A stretch of DNA of 64,000 bases from Planctomycetota bacterium (GTDB lineage: Bacteria > Planctomycetota > J058 > JAJDCP01). Each line of letters begins with the position of its first letter. Position 1 is the first letter of the stretch. The position numbers were made by a program, and so were the translations under genes. Where the stretch lies: assembly GCA_029260765.1 (NCBI GenBank), contig JAJDCP010000159.1, positions 1 through 64,000 of the forward strand, read 5' to 3'. The notes beneath the pieces were generated by a model. That model made no database searches, was not told where the DNA came from, and saw only the letters and a list, made by a program, of their open reading frames with translations. Positions 1-8,207 of this stretch are shown here, piece after piece.

Positions 1-14
1 CGACTTTTCTCTTG

Positions 15-89
15 GTAGGGGAGGGGTTTACCCCCTCCCGAGGGCGGAGCGAAGCGTCCGAGTCTTCGAGGTGTAAACCCCGCCCCTAC
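15..89. repeat. Intergenic mobile-type repeat, copy 1
   Basis: The element begins GTAGGGGAGGGGTTTAC and ends GTAAACCCCGCCCCTAC, so its ends are an imperfect 17-bp inverted repeat. The middle carries GCGAAGCGTCCGAGTC. The same architecture recurs at 25445-25525 (opposite orientation) and 55792-55884. The right flank (about 71-143) also recurs in reverse at 39967-40039. It lies between genes and has no coding potential. It is likely a MITE- or REP-like sequence. Confidence 0.75.
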
Positions 90-257
90 ATGACAATCCA
101 AAGCGACTGTATGGCGGAATCGTGTTCCCTGAGACAGCCTCCCACAGAGCGCCGCTACAGAAGACGGCTCCACTGAGTTGAAGGCGGCCGCAGCGGATAG
201 TGGCCGCCAAAACCCATCCAGGCCGGATGCATCGAACCCAAGTCAGGAGCTCCGGAC

Positions 258-965
258 TCAGGGATGGCTGGCAAACGGCCAAGCCGTCAACCCATCGACC
301 CTCTGCAACCAGGCGCTTGCTTGCGGAAACTCCTGCCAGATGGCTCCTTCAGGGAGGGGCTTGATGCAGTGGGACATGCTGGCCACCGACAGATCTCCAG
401 CGCCCAGTTGCTCGCCCGTCAAGAAACGGCGGCCGTCGCTGAGCAGATCTTCCAGGCTCTGCAGGCTGGACCGGTATTCCTTGCAGACCACTTCATACGG
501 TTTGCCACCGAGACCCTGGGCGTCGACCCGCGCGACAATCTGGCGGCGCACCATGGGCCGCGCCATCAACCTCTCCCAGCCGGCCCATTTTCCGGCGAGC
601 ATCGCCCAGGCCCCCGGCCAGTTGGCGTCGACCTTGAAGCGGAAGTACATCTCGAAGAAGTACAGCACCTCGTCTCCCCAGTCCTCAAAGATCCTGTCCA
701 GAGCCCGGGCTTCGGGCGTCTCGGGCACCAGGCTGGGCTCGGGCTGGAGCTCTTGCAGATACTCGATGATGTCCGTCGAGTCGCAGACCACACGGTCCTC
801 GTGACGGATGCATGGCAGCTTCTTGCGGCGATTGAGCCGGCCCAGCTCTGTCAGGATTCTGCGCGGGGTCATCTCCTCGGTGGTGTACTCGAGGCCTTTG
901 AAGTGCAGGGCACGCCGCACCTTGGTGCAGAACGGGGAGATCTCGTACTGGTAGAGCTTGATCAT
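258..965 (-). CDS. Glutathione S-transferase-like protein
   Basis: This 235-residue protein has the two-part GST layout. The N-terminal thioredoxin-fold half begins MIKLYQYEISPFCTKVRRAL, with a CxxK site where GSTs have their catalytic region, followed by a glutathione-binding-type DSTDIIEYL motif near residues 70-80. The C-terminal half is helical. The open frame extends further upstream, but the ATG at 965 is preferred because homology begins there and GAGGG precedes it. It is divergent from the MoxR operon. The substrate is unknown; a thiol transferase or a structural GST-fold protein are both possible. The family call is firm. Confidence 0.8.
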   Translation of the reverse strand: MIKLYQYEISPFCTKVRRALHFKGLEYTTEEMTPRRILTELGRLNRRKKLPCIRHEDRVVCDSTDIIEYLQELQPEPSLVPETPEARALDRIFEDWGDEVLYFFEMYFRFKVDANWPGAWAMLAGKWAGWERLMARPMVRRQIVARVDAQGLGGKPYEVVCKEYRSSLQSLEDLLSDGRRFLTGEQLGAGDLSVASMSHCIKPLPEGAIWQEFPQASAWLQRVDGLTAWPFASHP

Positions 966-1148
966 CGATGGCCCTCGCTGGATGTGGCGACCGATTCTGA
1001 CTCGAACGGCGCGCGCTGGCAACGGTGGAGCGGCGAAGATGGAGCGGACCAGAACTTTCGGACGCGGGGGTCCCCGGTCCACCTCCCGACTTTCCCCTCT
1101 GGGACGATGCGGCTCCGCCCCGTGAAAAACGCGCAACCTCGCTGCTCA

Positions 1149-1177
1149 TTGCGAGTCTGCGGCAAAGCTGATAGACT
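1149..1177 (+). promoter_or_regulatory. Candidate sigma-70-type promoter of the MoxR operon
   Basis: TTGCGA (1149-1154) and TAGACT (1172-1177) are separated by 17 bp and lie 124 bp upstream of the moxR start. A 6-bp hairpin (CCGGCC, 7-nt loop, GGCCGG; 1178-1196) follows immediately, so the leader may be structured. This is the best promoter-like match in the 966-1300 gap between the divergent GST and moxR genes. The gap holds no other gene. Confidence 0.4.
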
Positions 1178-1300
1178 CCGGCCGCCCGCAGGCCGGTCTG
1201 AAAAAAGTGGGCCGCGGTCGGGCGTTCCCGGCCAACATCCGACCTGAAGTTCCCGTATGCGACGGGAGCCGTGAATTTTCCGGTGCACGAGGATTCCTGC

Positions 1301-2356
1301 ATGACCAAATCCGCTGAAGCCAAAAAAGCCCAGACCGCCGACATGAGCGAAGCCGACCGCGACTCGGTCAAGCAGCTGCAGACGGCCTTCGAAACCATCA
1401 AGAACCAGCTGTCCAAGGTCATCGTCGGTCAGGAAAAAGTCGTCGAAGAACTGCTGATCTCGATTTTTGCCCGCGGCCACTGCTTGCTGATCGGCGTGCC
1501 CGGCCTGGCGAAAACTCTGATGATCTCGAGCCTGGCCGAGTGCCTCTCGCTCAACTTCAGCCGCATCCAGTTCACTCCTGACCTGATGCCTTCGGACATC
1601 ACCGGTACTGAGGTGATTCAGGAAGACAAGGCGACCGGTCAGCGCAAGTTCCAGTTCCTCAAGGGGCCGGTCTTTGCCAACGTGATCTTGGCCGATGAGA
1701 TCAACCGAACGCCGCCCAAGACGCAGGCCGCGTTGCTCGAAGCCATGCAGGAACACCAGGTTACAGCCGGCGGCAAGAAGCACACTCTCGAGCCGCCCTT
1801 CTTCGTACTGGCGACCCAGAACCCCATCGAGCAGGAAGGTACCTACAACCTGCCCGAGGCTCAGCTCGACCGCTTCATGTTCAACATCCTCGTCGACTAC
1901 CCGACCGAGAGCGAAGAGTTCGAGATCATGCGCCGCACGACGACCGTGCAAGAGGCAAAACTCGAGCACATCTTGTCCGGCGAAGAGATCTTGAGCCTGC
2001 AGAAGATCGTGCGCAAGGTGCCCATCGCCGACCACGTGATCAAGTATGCGACCTCACTGGCCCGCGCGACGCGCCTGAACCAGCCCGAGGCTCCCGACTT
2101 CGTCAAGGACTGTCTGTCCTGGGGTGCGGGGCCGCGCGCGTCGCAATACCTGATCCTAGGCGGCAAGGCACGGGCGATTCTGCAGGGCCGCTACTTCGTC
2201 TCCACCGACGACATCAAGTCGGTCGCGCACCCGGTGCTGCGTCACCGCATCATCACCAACTTCAACGCAGAGGCCGAGGGCATCAAGCCGGACGACATCA
2301 TCGACAAGTTGCTCGATCACGTCCCGGCGCGCTCCGTCGAGGAGCAGAATGACTGA
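1301..2356 (+). CDS. moxR: MoxR-family AAA+ ATPase
   Basis: This 351-residue protein has the MoxR-type Walker A GVPGLAKT (about residues 65-72), a Walker B of the form VILADEINR and the conserved TPPKTQAALLEAM stretch. MoxR ATPases act as chaperone-like remodelers, usually with von Willebrand A partners encoded beside them, exactly as here. The ATG at 1301 is chosen over an upstream in-frame GTG (1271) because ACGAGG sits 8 nt before it. It is the first gene of a long plus-strand operon. Its stop overlaps the start of the DUF58 gene (ATGACTGA), suggesting translational coupling. The client is unknown. Confidence 0.95.
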   Translation: MTKSAEAKKAQTADMSEADRDSVKQLQTAFETIKNQLSKVIVGQEKVVEELLISIFARGHCLLIGVPGLAKTLMISSLAECLSLNFSRIQFTPDLMPSDITGTEVIQEDKATGQRKFQFLKGPVFANVILADEINRTPPKTQAALLEAMQEHQVTAGGKKHTLEPPFFVLATQNPIEQEGTYNLPEAQLDRFMFNILVDYPTESEEFEIMRRTTTVQEAKLEHILSGEEILSLQKIVRKVPIADHVIKYATSLARATRLNQPEAPDFVKDCLSWGAGPRASQYLILGGKARAILQGRYFVSTDDIKSVAHPVLRHRIITNFNAEAEGIKPDDIIDKLLDHVPARSVEEQND

Positions 2357-3248
2357 TCCTCGCAAGTACCTCGACCCCAAGACCCTGGTCAAGATTCAGC
2401 GCCTCGACATGATCGCCCGGCTGATTGTCGAGGGCTTCGTCTCCGGCCTGCACCGCAGTCCGTACCATGGTTTCTCGGTCGAGTTCGCGGAACACCGCGA
2501 ATACACGCCCGGCGATGACCTGCGCTACCTCGACTGGAAGGTCTACGGCAAGTCCGACCGCTTCTACATCAAGCAGTACGAGGAAGAGACCAATCTCTCG
2601 GCCTACATCCTGCTCGATTGCAGCGAGTCGATGCGCTACCAGTCCGACACGCTGACGAAATACCAGTACGGCTGCTTCATCGCCGCGGCTTTGTCCTATG
2701 TAATTATCAAGCAGCAGGATACGGTCGGCCTGGGGCTGTTCGACAACGAAGTTCGCTCCTTCCTGCCTCCCTCGAGCAACGCCTCCCATCTGAAGCACAT
2801 CGTGCACGCGCTCGACACCGTAGAGACGGACAAGAAGACCGACCTCGGTAGCATCTTCCACACTCTCGCCGAACGCATCCGCAAGAAGGGTCTGGTGATC
2901 ATCATCTCCGACCTGTTCGACGATCCCGAGAAGATCCTGTCCGGCCTGCGCCACTTCCGGCACCGCAAGCACGAGGTGATCTTGTTCCACGTCATGGCTC
3001 ACGAAGAACGCACCTTCGCGTTCGACCGCATGACGCAATTCGTAGGGCTCGAGGGGTACGAGAACGTCATCATCGACCCGAAGTCGCTGCGCAAGGCGTA
3101 CCTCGACGAGGTCGACACGTTCTGCAACACACTACGCCGCGGCTGCCGGCTCGAACGCGTCGACTACGTCAGCATCGACACCCATACGCCTCTGGATGTC
3201 GCTCTGACGAGCTACCTTGCGACCCGCGCTGACCGCCGCTTGAGCTGA
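2349..3248 (+). CDS. DUF58 domain protein, vWA-like
   Basis: This 299-residue protein carries the classic DUF58 signature: GDDLRYLDWKVYGKSDRFY, then QYEEETNL, then the vWA-like metal-site stretch LLDCSESM. DUF58 proteins are the regular partners of MoxR ATPases. No signal peptide or membrane segment is visible, so it probably works at the cytosolic face with MoxR. The start overlaps the moxR stop by 8 nt. A 55-nt gap separates it from the next vWA gene, with an AGAAG-type site before that ATG. The biochemical role of the family is not settled. Confidence 0.92.
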   Translation: MTDPRKYLDPKTLVKIQRLDMIARLIVEGFVSGLHRSPYHGFSVEFAEHREYTPGDDLRYLDWKVYGKSDRFYIKQYEEETNLSAYILLDCSESMRYQSDTLTKYQYGCFIAAALSYVIIKQQDTVGLGLFDNEVRSFLPPSSNASHLKHIVHALDTVETDKKTDLGSIFHTLAERIRKKGLVIIISDLFDDPEKILSGLRHFRHRKHEVILFHVMAHEERTFAFDRMTQFVGLEGYENVIIDPKSLRKAYLDEVDTFCNTLRRGCRLERVDYVSIDTHTPLDVALTSYLATRADRRLS

Positions 3249-3303
3249 AGCTGCCAGACCGTCCCGCTGCTGAAGAAGAAGTAGAAGAGAACCCGGAGCC
3301 ACG

Positions 3304-5796
3304 ATGTTGGATTTCTTCCTGAACCCGCTCACGCTTTGGGGACTGCCGGCGGTCTCCATTCCGCTCTTGATCTACTTGCTGTACCGCCAGCGGTACAAGC
3401 GGATCGAGTGGGCCGCGATGGAGTTCTTGCTGCGGGCGCTGAAAAAGAATCGCCGGCGCCTGCGCTTTGAGAATCTGCTGGTTCTCATTCTGCGTATGTT
3501 GGTGATCCTGCTGTTGGTGATGGCTTTCGCCCGGCCGCTGCTCAAATCACAGAACCTGGGCAACATCGACCAGGCGCGCAGGAACGCCACGCTGCTGCTC
3601 GACCAGTCCTACAGCATGGGCTACCAACCTGGCACAGACACCTCCGCGATGGATAAAGCCAAAGCTGCCGCAAAGATTCTGCTGCGCAGCTTCAAAGACG
3701 GCGATCAGATCGCGATGGCCACGGTCGGCGAGAATCCCGTCATGCTGGTCGACCGCCCCACAGGCCTCGACCCCGCGCGCCGGGAGCGGATGCAGTCTTC
3801 GATCGGCGACGTCGAGTGGGATCATGGCGGCACCGACCTGGGCGGCTCCCTGGGGCCGATCCTGGGATTGCTCGACAGGTTTGGGGTCGAGAACGAGAAA
3901 CAGCTGTTCCTGTTCACCGACATGCAACGCAACGCCTGGCTGCAAGACGAGCAGGTGCGCAAAGATCTGCTGCCCCTGTTGCAGCAACTGGTGAGCAAGA
4001 AGACCGCCCTGCGCCTGATCGATGTCGGCGATGAGGTCTTCCGCAACGGAGCCGTGGTCGACTTCAGCACCGACAAGCGCACGCTGGGCGTAGGCATCCC
4101 GTTCCGCTTTCAGGTGACCGTCGAGAACTTCAGCGACCAGGTGCTCGACAACTTGAGCGTCGAGGTGCGCATCGACCGCAACGACGGCAGCGAGATGCCG
4201 TTGACGGCCAAGAGCCTGATGCTCGAGCCCTTCGAACGTACCACCCTCGAGTTCGCCTGCAGCCTCTCCGAGCCGGGCGTGCACAGCGCCCGGGCCATCC
4301 TGCAGACCGACCCGCTGCAGCTCGACAATGCCCGCTACCTCTCGCTGGATGTGCGGCAGGCGGTCAACGTGCTGCTGGTCGATGGGGATCCTGACCACAA
4401 CCCCGATTTGTTCGAGGGCGCCAGCGACTACCTCGAAGTGATCTTGAATCCGGCCCGTAGCAACACCAGCGATGACGGCATCGTGCGCTACCTGAACCGT
4501 GTGACCAAGATCTCCGACCTCAACCTCGAAACGGAAGACTTCGAAGGCTACGACCTGATCTTCCTGTGCAATGTCGCGGGCATCGACCCCCACGTCGAGA
4601 GGCTCGAGTCCTACGTGCGCAACGGCGGGGGCCTCTGGATCTTCATGGGCCACCTGGTCGACCCGACCAACTACAACCGCTACCTGTACCGTGAGGGCAA
4701 GGGACTTCTGCCTGCGCGTGTCGGCGAAATCCGCGGAGACCCCGGCGACGACGACAACGCCTTCGTAATGCGCCCGGTCGATTGGAAACATCCGGCCTTC
4801 ATCAGGCTCGACGATCCCAAGTACCGGCCTTCGTTGTTCCGCGCCCTGTTCAGCGCCTTCTACTTCCTCGAAGAGGATGAAGAAGACCCGCGCGATACGG
4901 TGCTGGCCCGTTTTGAGGCCAAGGCCGAGTCGAAGGACTTCGAAGATGTCGCCGCCCAGGGGGGCGCGCCAGCGCTGATCGTGCGCCGCTTCGGCCAGGG
5001 TCGCGTGGTCGTGCTTCCCAGCTCGGCGAGCGCGGGTGAAGGCGACTGGTCCCGCTTCCCGATCACCGGCGCGGGGCTGACCGTCGTCAACGAGCTGGTC
5101 AAGGATCTGGTCGCCTCGCGCAATACGCGGCGCAATCTGCTGCTGGGCGAACCGATCGACGAAGTACTGCCCTCGAGCTCATTTGCCAGCGAAGTGTATC
5201 TCAGCCCGCCCCCGCGGCAGGCGGTCGGCCAGGACGTGGAGGCCCGCGACCAGGTGCAGCTCGAGCTGCCCCCGCTGGTCTCACTCAACCACGCCACCCC
5301 GGCAGAGCTCAAGGCTCTCGACTTCAACGACGAGCAGATCACTGAGATCCTCGACAAGCGCACCGCGGCGAACTTCCTGTCGGTTGGCGAGCTGCGCCAG
5401 CTCGCGCACATCGAGAACGACTTCTACCGCAAGGTCTCGCCTCAGCTGTCGGTCGAGAAAGACCAGTTCCGGCTCTACTTTGAAGGCAGCAAATTCGGTG
5501 GGATCTACAAGATCGAATTCCGCAACGCGGACGTCGAAGCGCGGCGCGACTTCTTCGCGGTCAACATCGACCCCAGCGAAGGCCGCCTGACCAAGATCGT
5601 TGAGGACGAGCTCAAGTCGCTGGTCCCCGATCTCGACGTCGAGGTCTGGACGCCTGAGCAGATGGAATCGATGGTCGAAGGAACCGACGGCAATATCGCC
5701 GATTGGGAGATCTGGTGGCCGCTGCTGGTAGCAGCGGCCGCATGCAAGGTGCTCGAATCGCTTCTGGCCTGGTTCTTCGGATGGAAGAAAGCATGA
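3304..5796 (+). CDS. BatA-like vWA membrane protein with embedded GspK/HhH-like domain
   Basis: This 830-residue protein starts with the BatA-type N-terminal region: two membrane segments (about residues 8-27 and 55-78) around a basic loop. A vWA domain follows, with MIDAS residues D100-x-S102-x-S104. A middle region (about 350-600) resembles the glutamine-amidotransferase-like fold usual in this family. Residues about 658-725 then read as a helix-hairpin-helix repeat (LNHATPAELKAL, then SVGELRQL, then VEKDQFRLYFEG) like those in type II secretion GspK or ComEA. The usual BatA beta-strand region (GIYKIEF, FAVNIDPSE) resumes after it. A C-terminal membrane helix spans about 803-825. The embedded helical domain is unusual. 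Confidence 0.85.
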   Translation: MLDFFLNPLTLWGLPAVSIPLLIYLLYRQRYKRIEWAAMEFLLRALKKNRRRLRFENLLVLILRMLVILLLVMAFARPLLKSQNLGNIDQARRNATLLLDQSYSMGYQPGTDTSAMDKAKAAAKILLRSFKDGDQIAMATVGENPVMLVDRPTGLDPARRERMQSSIGDVEWDHGGTDLGGSLGPILGLLDRFGVENEKQLFLFTDMQRNAWLQDEQVRKDLLPLLQQLVSKKTALRLIDVGDEVFRNGAVVDFSTDKRTLGVGIPFRFQVTVENFSDQVLDNLSVEVRIDRNDGSEMPLTAKSLMLEPFERTTLEFACSLSEPGVHSARAILQTDPLQLDNARYLSLDVRQAVNVLLVDGDPDHNPDLFEGASDYLEVILNPARSNTSDDGIVRYLNRVTKISDLNLETEDFEGYDLIFLCNVAGIDPHVERLESYVRNGGGLWIFMGHLVDPTNYNRYLYREGKGLLPARVGEIRGDPGDDDNAFVMRPVDWKHPAFIRLDDPKYRPSLFRALFSAFYFLEEDEEDPRDTVLARFEAKAESKDFEDVAAQGGAPALIVRRFGQGRVVVLPSSASAGEGDWSRFPITGAGLTVVNELVKDLVASRNTRRNLLLGEPIDEVLPSSSFASEVYLSPPPRQAVGQDVEARDQVQLELPPLVSLNHATPAELKALDFNDEQITEILDKRTAANFLSVGELRQLAHIENDFYRKVSPQLSVEKDQFRLYFEGSKFGGIYKIEFRNADVEARRDFFAVNIDPSEGRLTKIVEDELKSLVPDLDVEVWTPEQMESMVEGTDGNIADWEIWWPLLVAAAACKVLESLLAWFFGWKKA

Positions 5797-8198
5797 TGAT
5801 GTCCCTGACGTTCCTGGCCCAGCAGCAGGTCGAGAAGATCGTGGAAGTCAAGTGGCTCTCACGCCCCGCTGACTGGATCACCTTCCTGATCCTGCTCGCG
5901 ATCTGGGGCTTCGCCTTTGGCCTCTACCTGCTCGAGCGCCGTACCAGTCCGCTCAGCGTGCGCATGATCTGTGCGTTTCTGCTGGCGAGCTTCCTCACCG
6001 CCACGCTGTTCGTGCTCTACGATCCGGTGCAGGAGGAGTACACCATCGAGTCCCATCCCTCGACGGTGTTCCTCGCCATCGACACGTCCAACAGCATGTC
6101 TTTCAGCGACAAGTATCCTGCCGAGATGAAGGAGAGCCTGTCGCAGCTGTTCCCGAGCGCCAACCTCGACGAGACCTCCCGACTCGACCTGGTCAAGAAG
6201 GCTCTCGGCGACGAAGCATTCACAAAGCTGCTCGCCGAGAACAACCTCGTGCTGTACAGCTTCGACAGCCACCGCGCCGAGCAGATGCGGGCGAGCCTGG
6301 GCGATAGCAGCCATGTCATGTCCGCGGGCATGACATTGATGCGGCCCGAAGGCGATGTGACGCGCATCGGCGACGCCCTCAACCAAGTCCTCAACGACCT
6401 GCGAGGGGAGCGCATCGCCGCGGCGATTCTGATCAGTGACGGCCAGCAGAACAGCGGGCTGATCACCACCGAGCAGGTCGCGCGGCGTATGCAGGGCAAG
6501 GGCATTCCGCTCTTCACCGTCGGTGTGGGCAACCCCTATCCCTCCAAAGACATCAGTCTTGAAGACCTGGTCTGCCCCGAGCTGGTGATCGTCGACAACA
6601 TCGTCAAGCTCGACCTCAAGGTCCTGCAGCGCGGCTACCGGCAGGGGACCGGCAGTCAGGTCAACGTGACGATCGAGCCCGAGGGGGGCGACGCCACTCC
6701 CGTCGCACAGCAGAGCTTCGAGCTCGGCCCCGAAGATCAGGCCATCAGTATCGAGATCAAGTTCAAAGCCGACCAGCAGGGAACCTTCCGGGTGACCGCG
6801 ACGGTTGAGGGCGACGAAGAAGAGCTGACTGTCAAGAACAACTCCCTGCATCGCCGGCTCGAAGTGCTGGACCGCAAGATCCGCGTGCTGTACGTCGATG
6901 GCTTGCCACGCTGGGAGTACCGCTACCTCAAGAACGGGCTGATCCGTGACGCCAGCATCGCCGCACAGTGTTTTCTGGCGAGCGCCGACCCCTCGTTTCC
7001 TCAGGAGAGCTCCCCCGGCCTCGACGCGCTCAAGGGCTATCCGCTGAGCAAAGAAGAGCTGTTCGAGTACGACGTGATCGTGTTCGGCGACTTGAATCCC
7101 GACATGCTGAGCGACGCGCAACACAAGATCACCGCAGAATTCGTCACCGAGCATGGCGGAGGCATTTTGTTCCTGGCCGGAGAAGACTCGATGCCCTCGC
7201 GCTACGACCAGAGCGAGATCGCGAACCTGTTCCCCTTCCGCCTGGAGCGGTCCGAAGAAGACTCGCTCAACCGCGGGCCCCTGACCAAGTCCTTCCCCCT
7301 GCAGCTGACCCTGCTGGGCAAAGACCACGTGATCTCGAAGCTCGACGATGACGCGGAGATGAACGCCCGCTTGTGGAGTACAGGGGGCTCGGGCTTCCCC
7401 GGGCAGCTGTGGCACTACCCGATCCGTGAGCCCAAGCCGCAAGCCAAAGTGCTGATCACCCACCCCTTTGAGAAGACCTCCGGCGGCAAGGCGCAGCCGC
7501 TGGTGCTGACCACGTATCTGGGCATGGGAACCGTGATGTTCCAGGCCGTCGATGAGCTCTGGCGCTGGCGTGCCCGAGGTGTGGCCTATTTTGAGAAGTA
7601 TTACGGGCAGGCGATCCAGTGGCTGGCCTCGAGCCGGCTGAAGAAGTCGACGCGCTATGCGATCACCACAGACAAGAGCATCTACGCCCTCGGTGAGAAG
7701 GTCCGCATCACTGCCACGGTACGCGATGCCCAGCAACAGCCTGCCACCGAGGACACACAGACGCTGCGCATCATCGGCGAAGACGGTTTCGAGCCGATGC
7801 TGCTCGACAAGGTAGCAGAGCGTCCCGGCGACTACGAAGGCACGTACATCCCGACCAAGACCGGCCCCTTCCGCGTCGCGATCGTGGCCGATACGGGCAG
7901 CGAAGCCGAAGAGCTGGTGCATCGTGACTTCGACGTCGTGATCCCGCGCCGCGAAAGCCAGGACCGGAAGCTCAACCGCGAAGCTCTGGCCGCGATGGCA
8001 GAGGTCACCGGCGGAGCCTATTACGACCTCGCTGACTGGAAGCAGCTGATCGAGAGCAGCCAGATCGGCTCGGCACCCGAGCGCCACAAAGAGAGCTCAG
8101 AGGTCAAGAAGCTCTGGGACCACTGGTGGGTGCTCGCGGGACTGATCGGATTGGTCACCATCGAATGGGTGCTGCGCAAGGTCATCAAGCTGGTTTGA
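5793..8198 (+). CDS. Second vWA membrane protein with GATase1-like region
   Basis: This 801-residue protein has two N-terminal membrane segments (about 25-45 and 56-76), then a vWA domain with MIDAS motif DTSNS (97-101). A beta-sandwich region and a GATase1-like region (starting near KIRVLYVDGLPRWEYR) follow, and a C-terminal membrane helix closes it (about 778-799). The start overlaps the previous stop (ATGA at 5793-5796), with GGAAGAAAG as ribosome site; ATGs at 5796 and 5799 are alternatives. The layout parallels the preceding gene, so the two probably arose by ancient duplication. They may form a heteromeric membrane vWA assembly served by MoxR. Confidence 0.87.
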   Translation: MMMSLTFLAQQQVEKIVEVKWLSRPADWITFLILLAIWGFAFGLYLLERRTSPLSVRMICAFLLASFLTATLFVLYDPVQEEYTIESHPSTVFLAIDTSNSMSFSDKYPAEMKESLSQLFPSANLDETSRLDLVKKALGDEAFTKLLAENNLVLYSFDSHRAEQMRASLGDSSHVMSAGMTLMRPEGDVTRIGDALNQVLNDLRGERIAAAILISDGQQNSGLITTEQVARRMQGKGIPLFTVGVGNPYPSKDISLEDLVCPELVIVDNIVKLDLKVLQRGYRQGTGSQVNVTIEPEGGDATPVAQQSFELGPEDQAISIEIKFKADQQGTFRVTATVEGDEEELTVKNNSLHRRLEVLDRKIRVLYVDGLPRWEYRYLKNGLIRDASIAAQCFLASADPSFPQESSPGLDALKGYPLSKEELFEYDVIVFGDLNPDMLSDAQHKITAEFVTEHGGGILFLAGEDSMPSRYDQSEIANLFPFRLERSEEDSLNRGPLTKSFPLQLTLLGKDHVISKLDDDAEMNARLWSTGGSGFPGQLWHYPIREPKPQAKVLITHPFEKTSGGKAQPLVLTTYLGMGTVMFQAVDELWRWRARGVAYFEKYYGQAIQWLASSRLKKSTRYAITTDKSIYALGEKVRITATVRDAQQQPATEDTQTLRIIGEDGFEPMLLDKVAERPGDYEGTYIPTKTGPFRVAIVADTGSEAEELVHRDFDVVIPRRESQDRKLNREALAAMAEVTGGAYYDLADWKQLIESSQIGSAPERHKESSEVKKLWDHWWVLAGLIGLVTIEWVLRKVIKLV

Positions 8199-8207
8199 AG
8201 GAACGAC

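Noticed and set aside
264..1247. Plus-strand 327-codon frame over the GST-like gene
   Set aside because: Antisense shadow of the GST-like gene, without a ribosome site or family match.
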